A stretch of 64,000 nt of DNA from Neocallimastix lanati (nom. inval.) (GCA_016946835.1 JACVTC010000031.1:410001-474000); one strand, 5' to 3'. Positions 1 to 19,688 are shown, counted from the stretch's first letter. Notes: generated from the sequence alone by a model not told the origin. Made by a program: numbers and translations.

Positions 1-87
1 CACAATTACGGACGTTGTTGTAGCTAAAAACAACTCTCGAGTTCGGCAATGAAGGAGTTTACCTGGGCTACCATACATCTCATGATT
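1..87. other. GC-richer island at the window edge, identity unknown
   Basis: The first ~87 bases have far more G and C than the following 2.8 kb, so they probably belong to a gene cut by the window edge. On the plus strand a 16-residue open frame ends in TGA near position 51 and would be a C-terminus. On the minus strand an open frame beginning with ATG near position 80 runs off the edge and would be an N-terminus. Neither short peptide is recognisable and I cannot choose between them. Confidence 0.25.
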
Positions 88-2904
<2,817 letters not shown>

Positions 2905-5640
2905 ATGTTTTTTCAACAATTAAAAACATTGTTATGGCGAAATGTCATTTTAAAGAAAAGAAGAATATTTTCGACACTTTCTGAAATTATTATTCCAATC
3001 ATTATTCTTATCATTTTAGGTAATTGAAAATTTTTATAAAGTAATACAAATATATTATTTTTTTTTTTTTTTTTTTTTTTATGATTTTTAAATATTTATT
3101 TAATATTCAACATTTTTTTGACATAAATATTTATTTAATATTCAACATTTTTTTGACATAAATATTAATTTAAAATAACAATTATTATAATAAATTATTA
3201 TAATAATAGTAATAAGAAATAAATCTGGTAGGAATTCAAATAGTTTTTTATTTGAAAAAGTTAATAATCAATCACCATATATAGTAAATAATTCAACAAG
3301 AATAACCAATTTGGAAACAAGAAATAAATACTATATAGCATTTTCTCCAGATTTCGATACACAAACTCAAAACCGTTTTATAGAAAATTTTAAAAGTAAT
3401 ACTTATTTTAGTTCTTTTAAATATATCGAATCAGATAAAGAATTCTCAACTCCTGGAATTGAAAACTATGTTTTAAATGATTTTGGTGAAATAGAAGAAG
3501 ACGAATTATTTAATCCTGATGAAGAAAACAATTTAGATAATTTAGGTAATGATAATGATAATATAAGTAATAATAATGATGATAATGTAGAAAATAATAC
3601 TACTGATCCAAAAGAAAATAACAAAAATGATAAACTAACAAAAAGACAGAATGAAAGTGCTTCTCAAGAATTCAAAATTTTTACTTACCATAATGAAGAT
3701 GATTTATTTGAAGATATCAAACAAAATTCATTTAAATTAAATGGTGATTTTTTATTTTCAGAAGTTTATGCTATTATCTTTAATTCTGTTAATGATTATA
3801 CCTTATATTTTAATCCATATTATCATAAAGAATTAATAGAAAATTTAATTAATGAAAGAAAATTATTCGAAGACTATAAAGAATATTTAAAAGTAAATAA
3901 TCTTCAAATAATAACCAGTAATGCGGTAATGAAAACATTAAACTCCAATATTAATTCAGATATAGAGTTTACTTTCAAAATTATGGATAGAATTGAATAT
4001 TCAAAACAAAATGAAGTAAATGGAATAGTATCTAACATTCCTATACTTATGCTTTTTTATTTTGTTCCATGTATTTGTACTTTATTAAATCATTTAATTT
4101 CTGAAAAAGAATCAAAAATTAAGGAATCATTAATTATGGTTGGTTTAAATAAGTCTGTTTCATGGATATCTTGGACAATCATCTACAGTATTTATATTGT
4201 TATTGCTTCAATTGTTGCTGTAATTATTATGAGTGCTTTTAAAATGATTTCTTATATTCATTGGACCATCATTTTAACTATTTTAATTATTTTCGGTTTA
4301 TCCTGTTGCTCTATATCATTTACACTTTCTACACTTATCAATAAAACTAAAAGAACTATTACAACTTGGATACTGTTTTTCCTGATCTTCCTTGCTCTAT
4401 ACGTGTTTGCACAAATATTACATGAAGGAACAACGGCTGAATGTATTTTTGGTATAGTTTTCCCACCTGTTGCTTACAGTTTAATATTTAAACAATTTGT
4501 CAATTTAGAAAGACTTAAAAGATCAGTTTCTTTCGGAGATATGTTTGAAAATTCCATTTTAAGAAAATATTTCATTATTTTAGTGGTTTCTTTCATTTTA
4601 TATTTCTTATTAGCTATTTACTTAGATAATATTTTACCTCAAGGTAGTAACATACATAAAAAATGGCATTTCTTTATCACTGATCTTTTCCGACACTCCA
4701 AAAAAACTAACCGGTCAAATTATAAAACTACTTCAAGTGATAATATAGATGATGATAATAATAATTCATTTATTGAAAAAGAACCTGAAGGTCTTAAAAA
4801 ATCAGTGGAAGTTAATCATATTAGTAGAAAATTCAAAGTGAAAAAAGAAGAAATAGAAATTTTAAAAGATATTTCATTTAATGCTTATGATAATGAAATA
4901 TTTGCAATTTTAGGTCATAACGGAGCCGGTAAAAGCACTTTATTTAGGATTATGACTGGTGAATTATCCTCTACTGACGGGGAAGTCTATTATGATGATG
5001 TTCCAATTCATGATAATAAAGCTAAAATTTGTAAACAATTTGGATATTGTCCTCAGTTTGATACTTTTAATCGTCATTTAACCGTAGGAGAACATATTCA
5101 ACTTTTTGCAGGTATTAAAGGTATTAAGATTGATGTTGATAAAACCCTTGAAGAAATTAACTTATTAGATAAAAAGAATCATTTTTCCAGATATCTTAGT
5201 AGAGGTCAAAAAAGAAAATTAAGTATAGCCTTAGCGTTATTAGGTTCACCCAACTATGTATTTTTAGATGAACCTACCACAGGTCTTGATCCTTATTCCA
5301 GAAAATTTATATGGAAACTTTTATCACAAAAAAAGAAAGGTTGTACTATATTTGTTACTACTCAATATATGGATGAAGCCGATCTTTTAGCAGATAGAAA
5401 AATGATTATTTCCAATAGTAGAATTAACTGTCTTGGTACTAGTCTTTTCTTAAAGAATCGTTTCAGTATGAATTATATCTTGAATGTGAATATGGTAAAG
5501 GAAGGTGATAGCGCTCTTGTCGATTCTGTTGTTGATCGTTACTGTCTAAATGCTTCTCAAAATAAAGTCATTACTTCAAGTCATTATAATACATCTAATA
5601 ATGATGAAAATAGTAATAATAATGAGAATAATAATTATAC

Positions 5641-5674
<34 letters not shown>

Positions 5675-8600
5675 GAAAATGTTTATATTGTTTCTTATTC
5701 ATTACCAATGAACTCTTCCCATTTGTTTAAAGATATTATTAATGATATCAATGGATTAATAAAAGATCAAACCAATAGTATTAATAATTTCTCAGTAACC
5801 TCTCCAACGTTAGAAGAAATCTTCGTCAAATTGGAAAATAATAACGACGAGGGAAGGGTAGAAGATGATGAAATCAAAAGAAATATTCAACAAGTCAAGA
5901 AATTTACCGCTCTCGATATGAATAATGTTGATGAAGATGATGCACTAGTAAAGAAATTAGACCCTGTCTTTGGAAAAACTAAGCTTTATCAATCCTCATC
6001 CCTAAAACAAATTTGTTCCATCATAAAAATTCGTCTCAAAATGTTTTTAAGGAATAAAACTTATGTATTAGCCTATATTTTACTTCCTGTTTGTCTTATC
6101 GGTGCTTATATGTTCTTTGAAAGTTCATATATTGATTCACTTTATTATGCTAATACCACCTATGCTCCATTAAAAATTAGTCCAACTCTATATGACAATG
6201 TTAAATGGTTTAAAAATACTGCAGCCTCTAACGGAACAGCACTTAATATTATTAATAGCATGAATAATAACAATAATAATAATATGGCAAATTCAATTTC
6301 ATTTGAAAACGTGGATTATGATCAACAATTGACCATTGCCTCTAATAAATTAACTAAAGAATCTAACTATATCGGTGGATTAGCTGGTACTGATGAAGGC
6401 AATCAAACCTTGCAATTTACAATTTATAATGAATTAAAATACAATTTTGCTATTCCAATTGGTATTAATTTGATTTATAATGCTATTCTTGAACAAAACC
6501 ATGTGGATAAAAAAATTTCTGTTTCTTACAATATTATTTCAAGATATGAAGATACATTTGATGAAGATGATGAAGAAAAAATAATTAATACTTACCCAGA
6601 ACAAAGAAGGCAAACTATGGAAGTAGAATTAGCTATGTTTATATCTATTGCAATGAGTTTCTTGATCTCCATTTTTGGTCCAATGACTGTCAAAGAAAGA
6701 GAAGAAGGAATCACATGGCAACTCTATTTAAATGGTACTCGTCGTATAAACTATTGGATAGGTATTTTCCTTGGTGATGCCATTTTCTTGTTTATACCTT
6801 TCGCATTATTGGGAATCATAGGTATCTTCAGTGGAATTAGTATTTGCCAACCAAAGGAACTTATCTATACACTCGTAATCACCCTTTTATGGATTATAGG
6901 TTGTTTATGCCATCAATACGCTATGGCCCAATTCTTCAAAAGGTACAGTAAATGTTTAAGAGTTTTTAAGATGGTTAACCTAATTTTATCAATCTTTATC
7001 AGTTTCTTTTTTTTGGGTGAATCTCTATTATCTCATTTACTCGTAAAACCCAAAAATGGAGATAGTGATGATTCTAGTACCTTAGAAAATAGTCATTACA
7101 CACTATTCCAAAATGCAATGTATATTTTCATAATAATCTTTGTTCCCTCAGCTATCCTATTTTATTTCATTAAATTTATAGATGTTATCTATCATAAAAA
7201 GTTAACCATCGGAAAAAAAGACATTCAAACCTTTACTCTTTCAAAAGAATATCAAGCTATTGTGTCGGATAAAACAATAAATAAATTTGAAAAGAATAAA
7301 ATAATTGCTAAATCTTTCTTTAATTGGAAGCTGCCATCCTTCTCCGAAGTGTTGAAATCCAAAGAAATTTTAATAATCTTTGGCTTTGCCATTGCATTAA
7401 TTCTCCTGTATGCCTTAATTCTCTTTATTAAGGAGAAAGGAAGAACAAAATCTCTTAAATGTCATAAAAAATATACTTCAAAGGAAATTGAAGAAAAAGA
7501 CGTCAACTTGAAAAATGGACCCAAGGATGTATATAATGAATTCCAAAGAGTAGAGCAATCCTTAAACGAAAAGTTTAATCAGGAAGGTATAGCCTTAAAG
7601 GTATATCGTCTTAGTAAAGATAAAACCACTTCGACAGTCATTACAAAAAAATCATCTCATAATATAAGAAGAGAGGAAGAAAACCAAAAACAAAAAAAAC
7701 AATTGAAAAATGAAAACCAAAAAGATTCTAAAAAGAATGATGAAGTTGAAATTAAAATTGAAGATGAAAATGAAGATGAAAATGAAAAAATTTACAATGA
7801 ATTTACTGAGGATCACTCTAAAAATAAACATATTAGACCTGTTAATGATGTCACATTAGGTGTGGATGTCGGTCAATGTCTTGGTCTTTTAGGTCCAAAT
7901 GGTGCAGGTAAAACTACAGTACTCTCTATGATAGCCGGTTTCCTCTCCCGTAGTCATGGTGATATTATCTATGGTGATAAGAATTTGAATGATGTAAATT
8001 TATCTGAACTTTCTGTCGGTTACTTACCACAAAATAATCCACTTTGGGAATTATTAACGGTTAAAGAAACCATACAATTCTATCTTAACATTTGTGGTTA
8101 TCCATCCAAAAATATTTCTCAATACACTAAGACTTTAATTGAAGCCTGTGGTATTGAAAATCAAACCAATAAAAAGGTTTGTGAAACTAATGAGGGTGAC
8201 AAGCGTAAACTCTCGTTAATCATTGCTATTTGTTCCTCACCAAGCTATCTTATTTTAGATGAACCAACCGCCGGTATGGATCCATTTACTCGTCGTTACA
8301 TGTGGAAGTTTATTTCTGAATTGAAAAATGTTCGTGAAACCGCCACCATTTTAACTACCCATTCTACTGAGGAAGCGGAAGCTCTCTGTGATCGTATTGC
8401 CATTTTAATGAATGGAGAGTTAGTCCGTATAGATACACCAAAAAGTATTAAGATGAATCAAAGTAAGCCTCGTTATGTTTTAGAAGTTTTCACTGATCAA
8501 CCCAAAGAATTTGAAAGGGAATATGTGAAAAAAGAAAATCAAAATCTCTTTGGATTAAACGACACAGAATCCTATGATTTATCAACCTCCCTTACCTATC

Positions 8601-8743
8601 AAAAATATTCCGTTGAAATGAAACCAGAAAACATTTCCAAAGTCTTTTCCCTTATGGAAAAAGCCAAAGAATCTGGACTTGTCAGTCAATATAACTTTGG
8701 ACAATCTTCACTGGAACAAGTTTTTATTGAGTCTTGTAAATAA
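2905..8743 (+). CDS. ABC transporter, subfamily A (full-length, two half-transporters)
   Basis: Likely a lipid transporter or flippase of the ABCA family in a membrane. I model two exons, 2905-3019 and 3210-8743, giving 1882 residues, a usual ABCA size. Exon 1 supplies the typical N-terminus with the first membrane segment (about residues 20-38). The intron 3020-3209 starts GTAATT, ends TAG and restores frame. A large lumenal domain follows, then a membrane bundle (about 280-500), NBD1 (Walker A GHNGAGKST at 607, signature LSRGQ at 701, Walker B Asp725/Glu726), a second membrane bundle, and NBD2 (Walker A GPNGAGKTT at 1600, Walker B Asp1722, His1756 in the H-loop). NBD1 has Gln757 where the switch histidine is expected, and the NBD2 signature is degenerate (TNEGD, 1698-1702). 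Asn/Asp-rich low-complexity inserts lie in the lumenal loop and after NBD1. The substrate cannot be told from sequence. Confidence 0.93.
3090..3159. repeat. Tandem 35-bp duplication inside the ABCA intron
   Basis: Two identical 35-base units (3090-3124 and 3125-3159) stand side by side, followed by the start of a third. They lie wholly within the inferred intron, so they do not affect the protein. Confidence 0.9.
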
Positions 8744-10434
<1,691 letters not shown>

Positions 10435-10819
10435 AAAATATCAGAAATGGTTTCATTGATATAATTAATCATATTGAACCATACAATGAAAATTCAAGTG
10501 AAATTTCATATATTGAACCCTCCATATATAAAGAAATTATCTATGGGTTTAATTCTAATTAACATGAAATTAATAATAAAAAAAAATATACTATGAAAAA
10601 ATTTATGAAAATGTCATTGATAATCCAGAGAAGTATGCCATTGTTTTTATTGATGAAAAGATTAGTTATCGAAAGTTAAATGAAATGAACAATGCTTTAA
10701 GAAGATATTTAAGAAAGCAAGGAGTTGGAAGAAACGATATTATTTCAGTGATTAGTGAAAGATTCTATATGTATGTTGTTGCAGTTTTAGGTATTTCTAA
10801 AGCCGGAGGAAAGAGATGA
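10435..10819 (+). pseudogene. Relic of a non-ribosomal peptide synthetase (condensation/adenylation junction)
   Basis: The frame at 10604-10819 encodes 71 residues that fit the beginning of an AMP-binding adenylation domain: NPEKYAIVF, then ISYRKLNEMNNALRRYLRKQG, then VAVLGISKAGG, which in the family is followed by an AYxPI stretch. Here the reading frame breaks immediately after KAGG and stops. Just upstream, in another frame, 10450-10560 encodes residues like the linker that precedes adenylation domains in NRPS modules, ending in EIIYGFNSN followed by a stop. No full domain, carrier protein or thioesterase remains. It is a fragment of a dead gene, and an acyl-CoA ligase origin is less likely given the linker. 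Confidence 0.75.
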
Positions 10820-12194
<1,375 letters not shown>

Positions 12195-12275
12195 AAGAAA
12201 TTATGGTCTTCTCCTTCAGTGATATTGGCCCTGCTAGTCTGTCTTACTGCATTTTCAGCATTAACGCTCCTTGAT
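12195..12275 (-). mobile_element. Short relic of a family C non-LTR retrotransposon (3' end of ORF)
   Basis: The minus strand of this stretch matches the last ~75 coding bases of the intact family C element (32853-32925), with runs such as GTAAGACAG and AGCATTGACGCT-like sequence conserved and the AGGGC of the Ser/Ala-rich tail visible. It is diverged by many substitutions and the flanks are no longer recognisable. It shows that family C has been in this genome for a long time and also inserted outside the large nest. Confidence 0.75.
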
Positions 12276-12571
12276 AAACAAGAGAATGTACAGTTATCTA
12301 TTAGACTCTCTTTTATACGAATGAATGATGACCATAAAAAAGTTTTATAAGATATATTTTAATCCTTATTGGTGATATCATGAAGATTAGAATGGAAATA
12401 AAAAAAAAAAAAATAAAAAAAAAATGTATACACATTTATATATATATTTATATATGTCTTTGAAACTATAAATAATAGAATATTTTATGATCTTTTAAAA
12501 GAAATTATATTAAAAAAAAATTATATTTATATATTTATAAAAAAAAATTGAAAATTTTTTATAAAGGATTT

Positions 12572-12603
<32 letters not shown>

Positions 12604-13364
12604 AAAAAAGGTTTAAAAAAGAAAATTTTATTATTATATAAAGTCAAAAAAATATATATATATTCATTTAATAAAATATAATGCAATATTACTATAGCTT
12701 CCTTTATTATTATCCTAATACTTAATTAATACTGAACCATTTCATTAGTAGTCATTTTTTTTAAAAAAAAAAAAAAAATAAAATAAAATAAAATAAAAAA
12801 TAATAATAATAATAATACATATATATATAATTTTTCCTAATTAAAATAATACAATAGTTTAGAATATTCTTTCTTATTCTTTTTTTCTTTCTTTTTTTTT
12901 TCATTTTTCTTTTTTTTTTTTTTTTTTTTTTTTTTGATTTATACTGTGGGGATCATTTATTATTACTATGACATTTATTTATGTGATTTAAGCATTTTTT
13001 TAATTATCAATTTTCAAAAAAAAAAAAAAAAAAATAAAAAATAAAAAATAAAAGTAAAAATAAAAATAAAAATAAAATAAAGTTAAAAAAATTAAATAAA
13101 AATTTTAATTTAATTTAATACTATATAAATTGTTTAAATATAAATATATATATATATATTTTTTTTATAAATCATTCAAATATTTTGAATAGTGTATGAA
13201 ATTTACAAATTTATTGGACTATCGGCAAGATGTGACTTATGGTGAATTAAAATTTATGACTTGAATAGTAATATTCTACAAGAATTTTCTATTAAAAACT
13301 TAACAACAACAGCAAATAAATAATACAGTAACAACAATTATAACAACAACAATAACATTGATAT
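12276..13364. other. AT-rich intergenic region
   Basis: A/T homopolymers and (TA)n stretches. The end of this region (about 13190-13300) is a little less AT-rich and may be a further eroded part of the ABCA relic that follows, but I cannot align it convincingly. Confidence 0.5.
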
Positions 13365-14420
13365 TAAATCTAAATCTTAGTTCTAAAATAGAATTAAGTT
13401 ATAAAGTGATGGATAGATTTTCCTATATTTATAAAACAAATACAGAATATACTTTTACGGTATTATGGTAATCACTTTCTCCACTAGAATCACTGTGACT
13501 TTTTTCACTTTTTGTCAATTTAATACTTTTTTATTGAGACTTTCCATTGATATTTATTATTTTATATGATATATCCTGTTACTGTATAGTCTTTATCTTT
13601 TTCTATCTTCATCTATATATTGAATTTATTCACATATCATAGGTAAGATCATAACTATCTTTTTTTATTTTATTTTTTTTTTTTTTATTATTATTCATGA
13701 TATATAAATTTTACCAAAAGAAAAAACATTTTAAATTGATTTCTAGTATTATCTTCTCCTCCAATTACTTTTCATAATATTTTTCAATATCTAACATTTC
13801 AATATTTATACATGCTATTTCTATTTCTTTTTTCAGATATTTTAAATCATTCCATCTTGAAAAGATATTTCATTATTATAGTATTTTCCTTTATTTTTAT
13901 GTTCCTTAATGTCACTTTATTTAGAGTATGTCCTACCTCCTCAAGGTAATAATTTACATAAAAAATAAAAAAAAAATGGTATTTCTTTTATCATTAATCC
14001 TATTCATCGTTGCTTCAATAAAAAAAAAAAAAATACTAATGATGAAGACTATCATTGATCCTTATTCCAGAAGAAAATATTTTTGAAAGCTTTATTACTT
14101 CATATAAAAATAAAAATAAAAATAAAAAAAAAAAATTAAAAAAAAGTTGCACCATATTTGGACAACTCAATATATAGAGGAATCCCGATATTTTAGTCGA
14201 TAGAAAAAAATGATTATTTCAGATGATATTTTGTCTTGGTACCAAGTCTTTTTTTTTAAAAAAAAAAAGATTGTTTCAACATGAATTATACGAATTATAC
14301 CTCTTAAATATAAACTTGTGAATTCCATCTTTAAGCACCACTGTTCTGATACTTCCCGAAATAAGGTTATTACCAAAAATCATAATAACAATAAAGAAAT
14401 AATGAGAATAATCAAAGCCT
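13365..14420 (+). pseudogene. Decayed second copy of the ABCA transporter
   Basis: Scattered segments match the intact gene at 2905-8743 in order and orientation. About 13370-13450 matches the end of the lumenal domain (IELSYKVMDR against IEFTFKIMDR). 13845-14010 matches the last membrane segment and following loop (HSILKRYFIII, then PPQGNNLHKK). 14055-14330 matches the NBD1 segment after Walker B through the D-loop and H-loop region (DPYSR, TTQYIEE-like, then the region around SMNY). 14340-14420 matches the Asn-rich loop (NKVIT). Walker A, the signature motif and NBD2 are missing, and stops and frameshifts are frequent. It is a dead tandem paralogue about 5 kb downstream of its living sister. 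Confidence 0.85.
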
Positions 14421-15784
14421 GAACAAAAAAAAAGTGAAAATGCAAAAACGAAAATATAAATTCCAATAATGATAGTTATTGAGAATAAAAATTGATAACA
14501 ATGATTATTATACTATTACCTATTTATTATCAATGAAATATTCTCATTCTCGTTTATTTTTTTTAAAAAAAAAAAAAAAAAATTAAAAATAAAAAATATA
14601 TATATATATAAATTTAAAGTTAATATATTTTCTAAATTGAAAGTAATTTCAATAAAAATAATAAAATGAAAATGAAAATATAAATATTTCATATGTCTAT
14701 ACATATATCAATAAGTAAAAGTAAAAAAATATAAAAAAATATAAATATTTTTATAATAATTTAAAGGAAATATATAATAAATACATATTTATATATATTT
14801 GTAATAAAATATTTATATTTATATAGTTAAAAGTAAATTAAAAAGAAAAAATCCATTAAAAAATTAAAAATAAAAATAGAATAAAAAAAAAATTACTTTA
14901 TTTACTTATTTTTTTTTTTTTTATTTTTAAAAAATTTATTATTACCATTCATTTAATCACTATAACAATATTTATATTTATAGTAATACTTATAAATATC
15001 AATAATCACAATTGCTGTTAAAATTATTATTTTTTATATTGTTATTATTATTATTATTATTGCTTCTTTATTATTAATATATCTATTATATATATATTAA
15101 TATTCTTATACATATTATTTATTTAAATATAAATATTATTAATAGTAATAAATAAAATAAATAAGTAAAAATAAAACTGATTTATAGTAGAAATAATAAA
15201 TTATATAAAAGAATGATCAATTTGATATTCTTTCTTTAATTTATGGATAAATATAAGAATAATTTTATTAAGATTTTTAAGAAATATATTATTATTGTTA
15301 TAATTAATTGTATAACACAAAATAGTTCTTCTTAATAATACCAATTAAATTTTATTAAATTTAAATACAAAAAAAAAAAAAAAAAAAAATAAAATAAAAA
15401 ATAAATAATAATAATTAATAATTATAAATAACTAAAATAAAAAATAATAAATAATAATAATAATAACTAATCAATAAAAAAATTTCCTGTATAACATAAT
15501 TCATTTAATATTATTTTAAAATAAATAATGAACAATTTGCTTATTCATTTTTTTTGTTTTATTAATGTAAATATTTTTATTTTCAATTTTAGTACTATTT
15601 TATCTATTTCTAATTTATTTTTATAAAATATATTTTGGTTTATTATAAAGCTTCATTAAACATATGAAAAAATAACTAACCCTTATCAATATTAACAAAG
15701 CCTAACCTATATAAATATTAATTTTTAGATTAAAATTTTACATAGATATTATGAGATTAATCAAAAAATTTAAAAATATTTGAT

Positions 15785-16137
15785 TGAATAAATAATGGAA
15801 TAATACATAATAAATAATAAATAATGGAATAATAAATAATAAATAATGGAATAATAAATAATAAATAATAAATAATAAATAATAAATAATAAATAATAAA
15901 TAATAAATAATAAATAATAAATAATAAATAATAAATAATAAATAATAAATAATAAATAATAAATAATAAATAATAAATAATAAATAATAAATAATAAATA
16001 ATAAATAATAAATAATAATAATTAATTAATAATAAAATGAGTATTAATTAATAAATAGTAAATAATAAATAATAAATAATAAATAATAAATAATAAATAA
16101 TTAAATAATAAATAATTAAATAATTAAATGATAAATA
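15785..16137. repeat. AAATAAT-type heptanucleotide satellite
   Basis: Dozens of copies of a 7-base unit (ATAAATA-like, with variants carrying GGA) run nearly uninterrupted from about 15785 to 16015, then continue imperfectly to about 16137. Confidence 0.9.
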
Positions 16138-17370
16138 AATAGTAATTAATAATTATATATATATTATGTAAATAGAAGTACAAAATGTATTATAAAATGA
16201 TACATTAAATACTGTATTAATGAGTAATGTATCAGTAATGCTTTACATTTCAGCTTTGAAATTAATAAAATAATTTATTATAAATATAATTTTTATTAGA
16301 TCTTTTTTTTTTTTTTTTTTTAATTTGATCAAATTTTTATATTTATTATTAATTATTAACCATTTATATATATATTTTATTATAAATTTTATTGTATATA
16401 TATTATATATATTTTATATAATTTATATAATACATAATTTATATTATTATTTGATAAATGAATGAAAGTTTTTTTTCTTTTTTTTCTATTTATATATGTA
16501 TCAAATATTTTATTATTATAAGTTTATAGTTAGTTGATATATTAATTTATTAATTGAACTATTTTAATGCAACAATACTTTATATGTTTTATTTTATTTT
16601 ATTTTATTTCTTTTATACTAATTTAATTTAATTTGATTACTATTTATTATACTTTGCATATATTATTCTAATTCTTATCCTTATTTTCTTTTTATTTTCT
16701 TTTTATCTTTCTTTCTGTATAATAATGGAAATTTTTAAATATTAAAAAAGCATTTTTTTTATATCATTTATTCAATATTATTTTATATAACTTTATATAA
16801 AAAGAAAGTAGTGACAATAGATCATTTCCTATTTCTCTAATATATAAACACTTCCTATTTATGAATTCACTCTTCAATATTAGTATATTGATCATTATCC
16901 TACTTTTTTTTTTTTTTTTTTCTTTTTAAAATGGCAGATTGAATAAAAGTTCTTTTATATATATCTTTATAAGAATTCGATCTTTTTTTTTTTAATAAAT
17001 TTCTATCTTCAAAAGAAAATAATAATAATAAAAAAAAAAATAGAATCGTTAATTAAAAGTAATCATTTATAGTCATTTAATTTATAATCATTTATGCATA
17101 TAATTGAGTATTACATGTATTTATAGATTAAATAACTTTTTGTAAAAAAAATAGTAAAAAGAATAAAATAAAATAGAATAATAATCATAATAATAACAAT
17201 AATATATATAAAGGAAAATGAAAATAACTTTGATTTAGATATTCATCATCAAAGTGCCGTTTCATTTCATAGATATAAACTAGAGTTTTACTTATTTCAT
17301 TATTAATAGTTGTAACTATTATTATTTTAATTTCTATGGAATAAAAGAATGAAATGAACAATAATAAAAT

Positions 17371-17457
17371 ATATAGAAATATATAAAATATTAATTGATA
17401 TATAGAAATATATAAAATATTAATTGATATATAGAAATATATAAAATAGTTATTGAT
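17371..17457. repeat. 29-bp tandem repeat, three copies
   Basis: Three successive units of 29 bases start near 17371, 17400 and 17429. The third differs by a few bases. Confidence 0.85.
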
Positions 17458-18202
17458 ATATAAAATATTTATAGAATATAATAAAATATATAGAAATGCT
17501 AATAAATAAATGAATGAATATATAACTGATAATAGAAATATTTAAATATAAAATTATTTAAATAAGATTTATACTGAGTGAAAAGTTTAAAAATATTCTG
17601 TATTTTTATTTATCTATTTCATTCATTCATATTCAAAAATTTATTTATTTTATATTTATTTATTTATTTATTTTGATATTCTTTGGTCTTCTCTAAACTT
17701 AACACAAATACACGTTGACTTATGAAGAAAGAAGAAAGAAAAAAGAAGAAAATTTATTTTAAAGTTGAGTTGGAAATTGAGTGAATGATGGGACAGTAAC
17801 ATCTGAACATTTATTTTATTATTGTTTATTTTTATTTTTATTTTTATTTTTTTTGAAAATGTTTAAAATTAAATAAATAATCAAATAAAAACTAAATAAA
17901 TATTCTGTTTAAATATATAAATATTTAAATATAAATAAATAAATAAATAAATAGATAGATAGATAAATAGATAAATAGATAAAGATCATGGAGCAATAAT
18001 GTTTATTTTCTTTACACTTTTATAATTATAATTATTTTTATTTTTATTATATTATTTCAATTTATTATATTTGACTTTATACTAGAAAAAAAAAAAGTGT
18101 TTTGCTTTATTTTATTTTATATTATTTTAGTTGCTTTGCTTAATTTTATTAATTTTTTTTTTTGTTTTTTCTGGTTTGCTTTGGTGGATTTCTTTTTTCT
18201 TT

Positions 18203-18249
<47 letters not shown>

Positions 18250-19688
18250 TGTTATTATATAGTAAATTTTGTTTTGATATTTGGTATCCTTTTATTTATT
18301 TATTTAATTATTTATTTAATTATTTAATTTTTTATTTAATTAGTTCTTTAATAATATTAAAATAAACAATTTTTTATGACGATTCATTCCAAAATTTATT
18401 CAAACATTCACTTAATTATATATTCAATATTTATATCATTTATTATTTATTTATTCATTCATTTTCAATTTTCGTGTATAATCGATCATTATTATGTAAA
18501 AGGTTATATTAAATCTAATATACATAATGAAACTACTTTTCATAGATATTTTTTTTAATTAATTTTATTTCGACGTCATTTTAAGGTTATTATATATTGG
18601 ATTATATTATTTATATTAAATAGATATATTAAGATAATAAAAATATATATATTATTATAAAATAAAAAACAATAAATCAAATTAAAATTAAAAAAAAAAA
18701 CATTTAATAAGATAAATTATTTCGAATTGAATAGCTTCGAATGTAATTTAATATACATTATATATATTTTGTTATATATTATATATAAAATAATTTATAT
18801 AAAAATTAAAAATAGAATTAAAAAATTTTTTTAATCCATTCGAATTTTATTAATTTTATTATAATGATTGGTATGAACCATTCATTCAAAATTTCTTCTA
18901 ATATATTCTTTGCCATATATTAAGAGTATATTGTGGTCAATAATTAATAAAAATAGATATATGAATTTCTTTTATTCAATAAAATAAATCAATTTTTTTT
19001 TTATTAGGTCATAATGATATTAAATTACGTTTTTTATATATAATATAGAAAAAAATTTATATTTCTTTTTTAGGTATAAGTGTTTTTTAAAGAAATTTAA
19101 TAAATAAATAAATAAATAAATAAAAGTAATTTTTTTTATTTATATAATATTTATTATATATATACAATTAATTAATATTTATATATAAATTGATATATTT
19201 ATAAATAAATTATAAATAATAAATAATAATAAATAAATAATAATAAATAATAATAAATAATAAATAATAAATAATAAATGATAATAAATAATAAATAATG
19301 ATAAATAATAAATAATAAATAATAATAAATAATAAATAAAAAATAAAAAATAAATAAATTATTTATATAATAAAATGGAATATACTTTTAATTATTTAAT
19401 CTATTAATTTCCAAAATAAAAAAATTTTTTATATATTATTTTTTAATTGCTTGATAATCCATAAATATAAATATAATATAATTTAATATAATTATTATAA
19501 TATATATAAGCCACTAAAATATATCAACCAATAAATTTTGAGTTAATTCGTTTATTGTTTTTTTTTTTTTGGAATTTTTTTCATATATATACAAAAAAGT
19601 ATCGCTCATTTTTACCTTTTTTTCTTCACAAAAAAAATATTTATTTTTTTTAATATAATAATTTTTTTAATATAATTTTATAATCAAC

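Larger units (their letters stand above)
14421..19688. other. Long AT-rich intergenic region
   Basis: More than 5 kb of A/T-dominated sequence with microsatellites and minisatellites. Two stretches are slightly less AT-rich (17220-17290, with a short frame reading DLDIHHQSAVSFHRYKLE, and 17690-17810), but neither is recognisable. The final 150 bases hold the malate dehydrogenase promoter and leader, with a pyrimidine-rich stretch at 19605-19630. Confidence 0.55.

Noticed and set aside
14167-14704. Two minus-strand open frames of 60-70 codons
   Set aside because: They are low complexity and lie over or next to the plus-strand ABCA relic; there is no family similarity.
15785-16137. Regular heptamer array considered as CRISPR-like or centromeric
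   Set aside because: There are no spacers, the unit is too short, and nothing else suggests a centromere.
17220-17290. Short frame reading DLDIHHQSAVSFHRYKLE as a gene fragment
   Set aside because: It is not recognisable, too short and without flanking exons; mentioned only in the intergenic entry.
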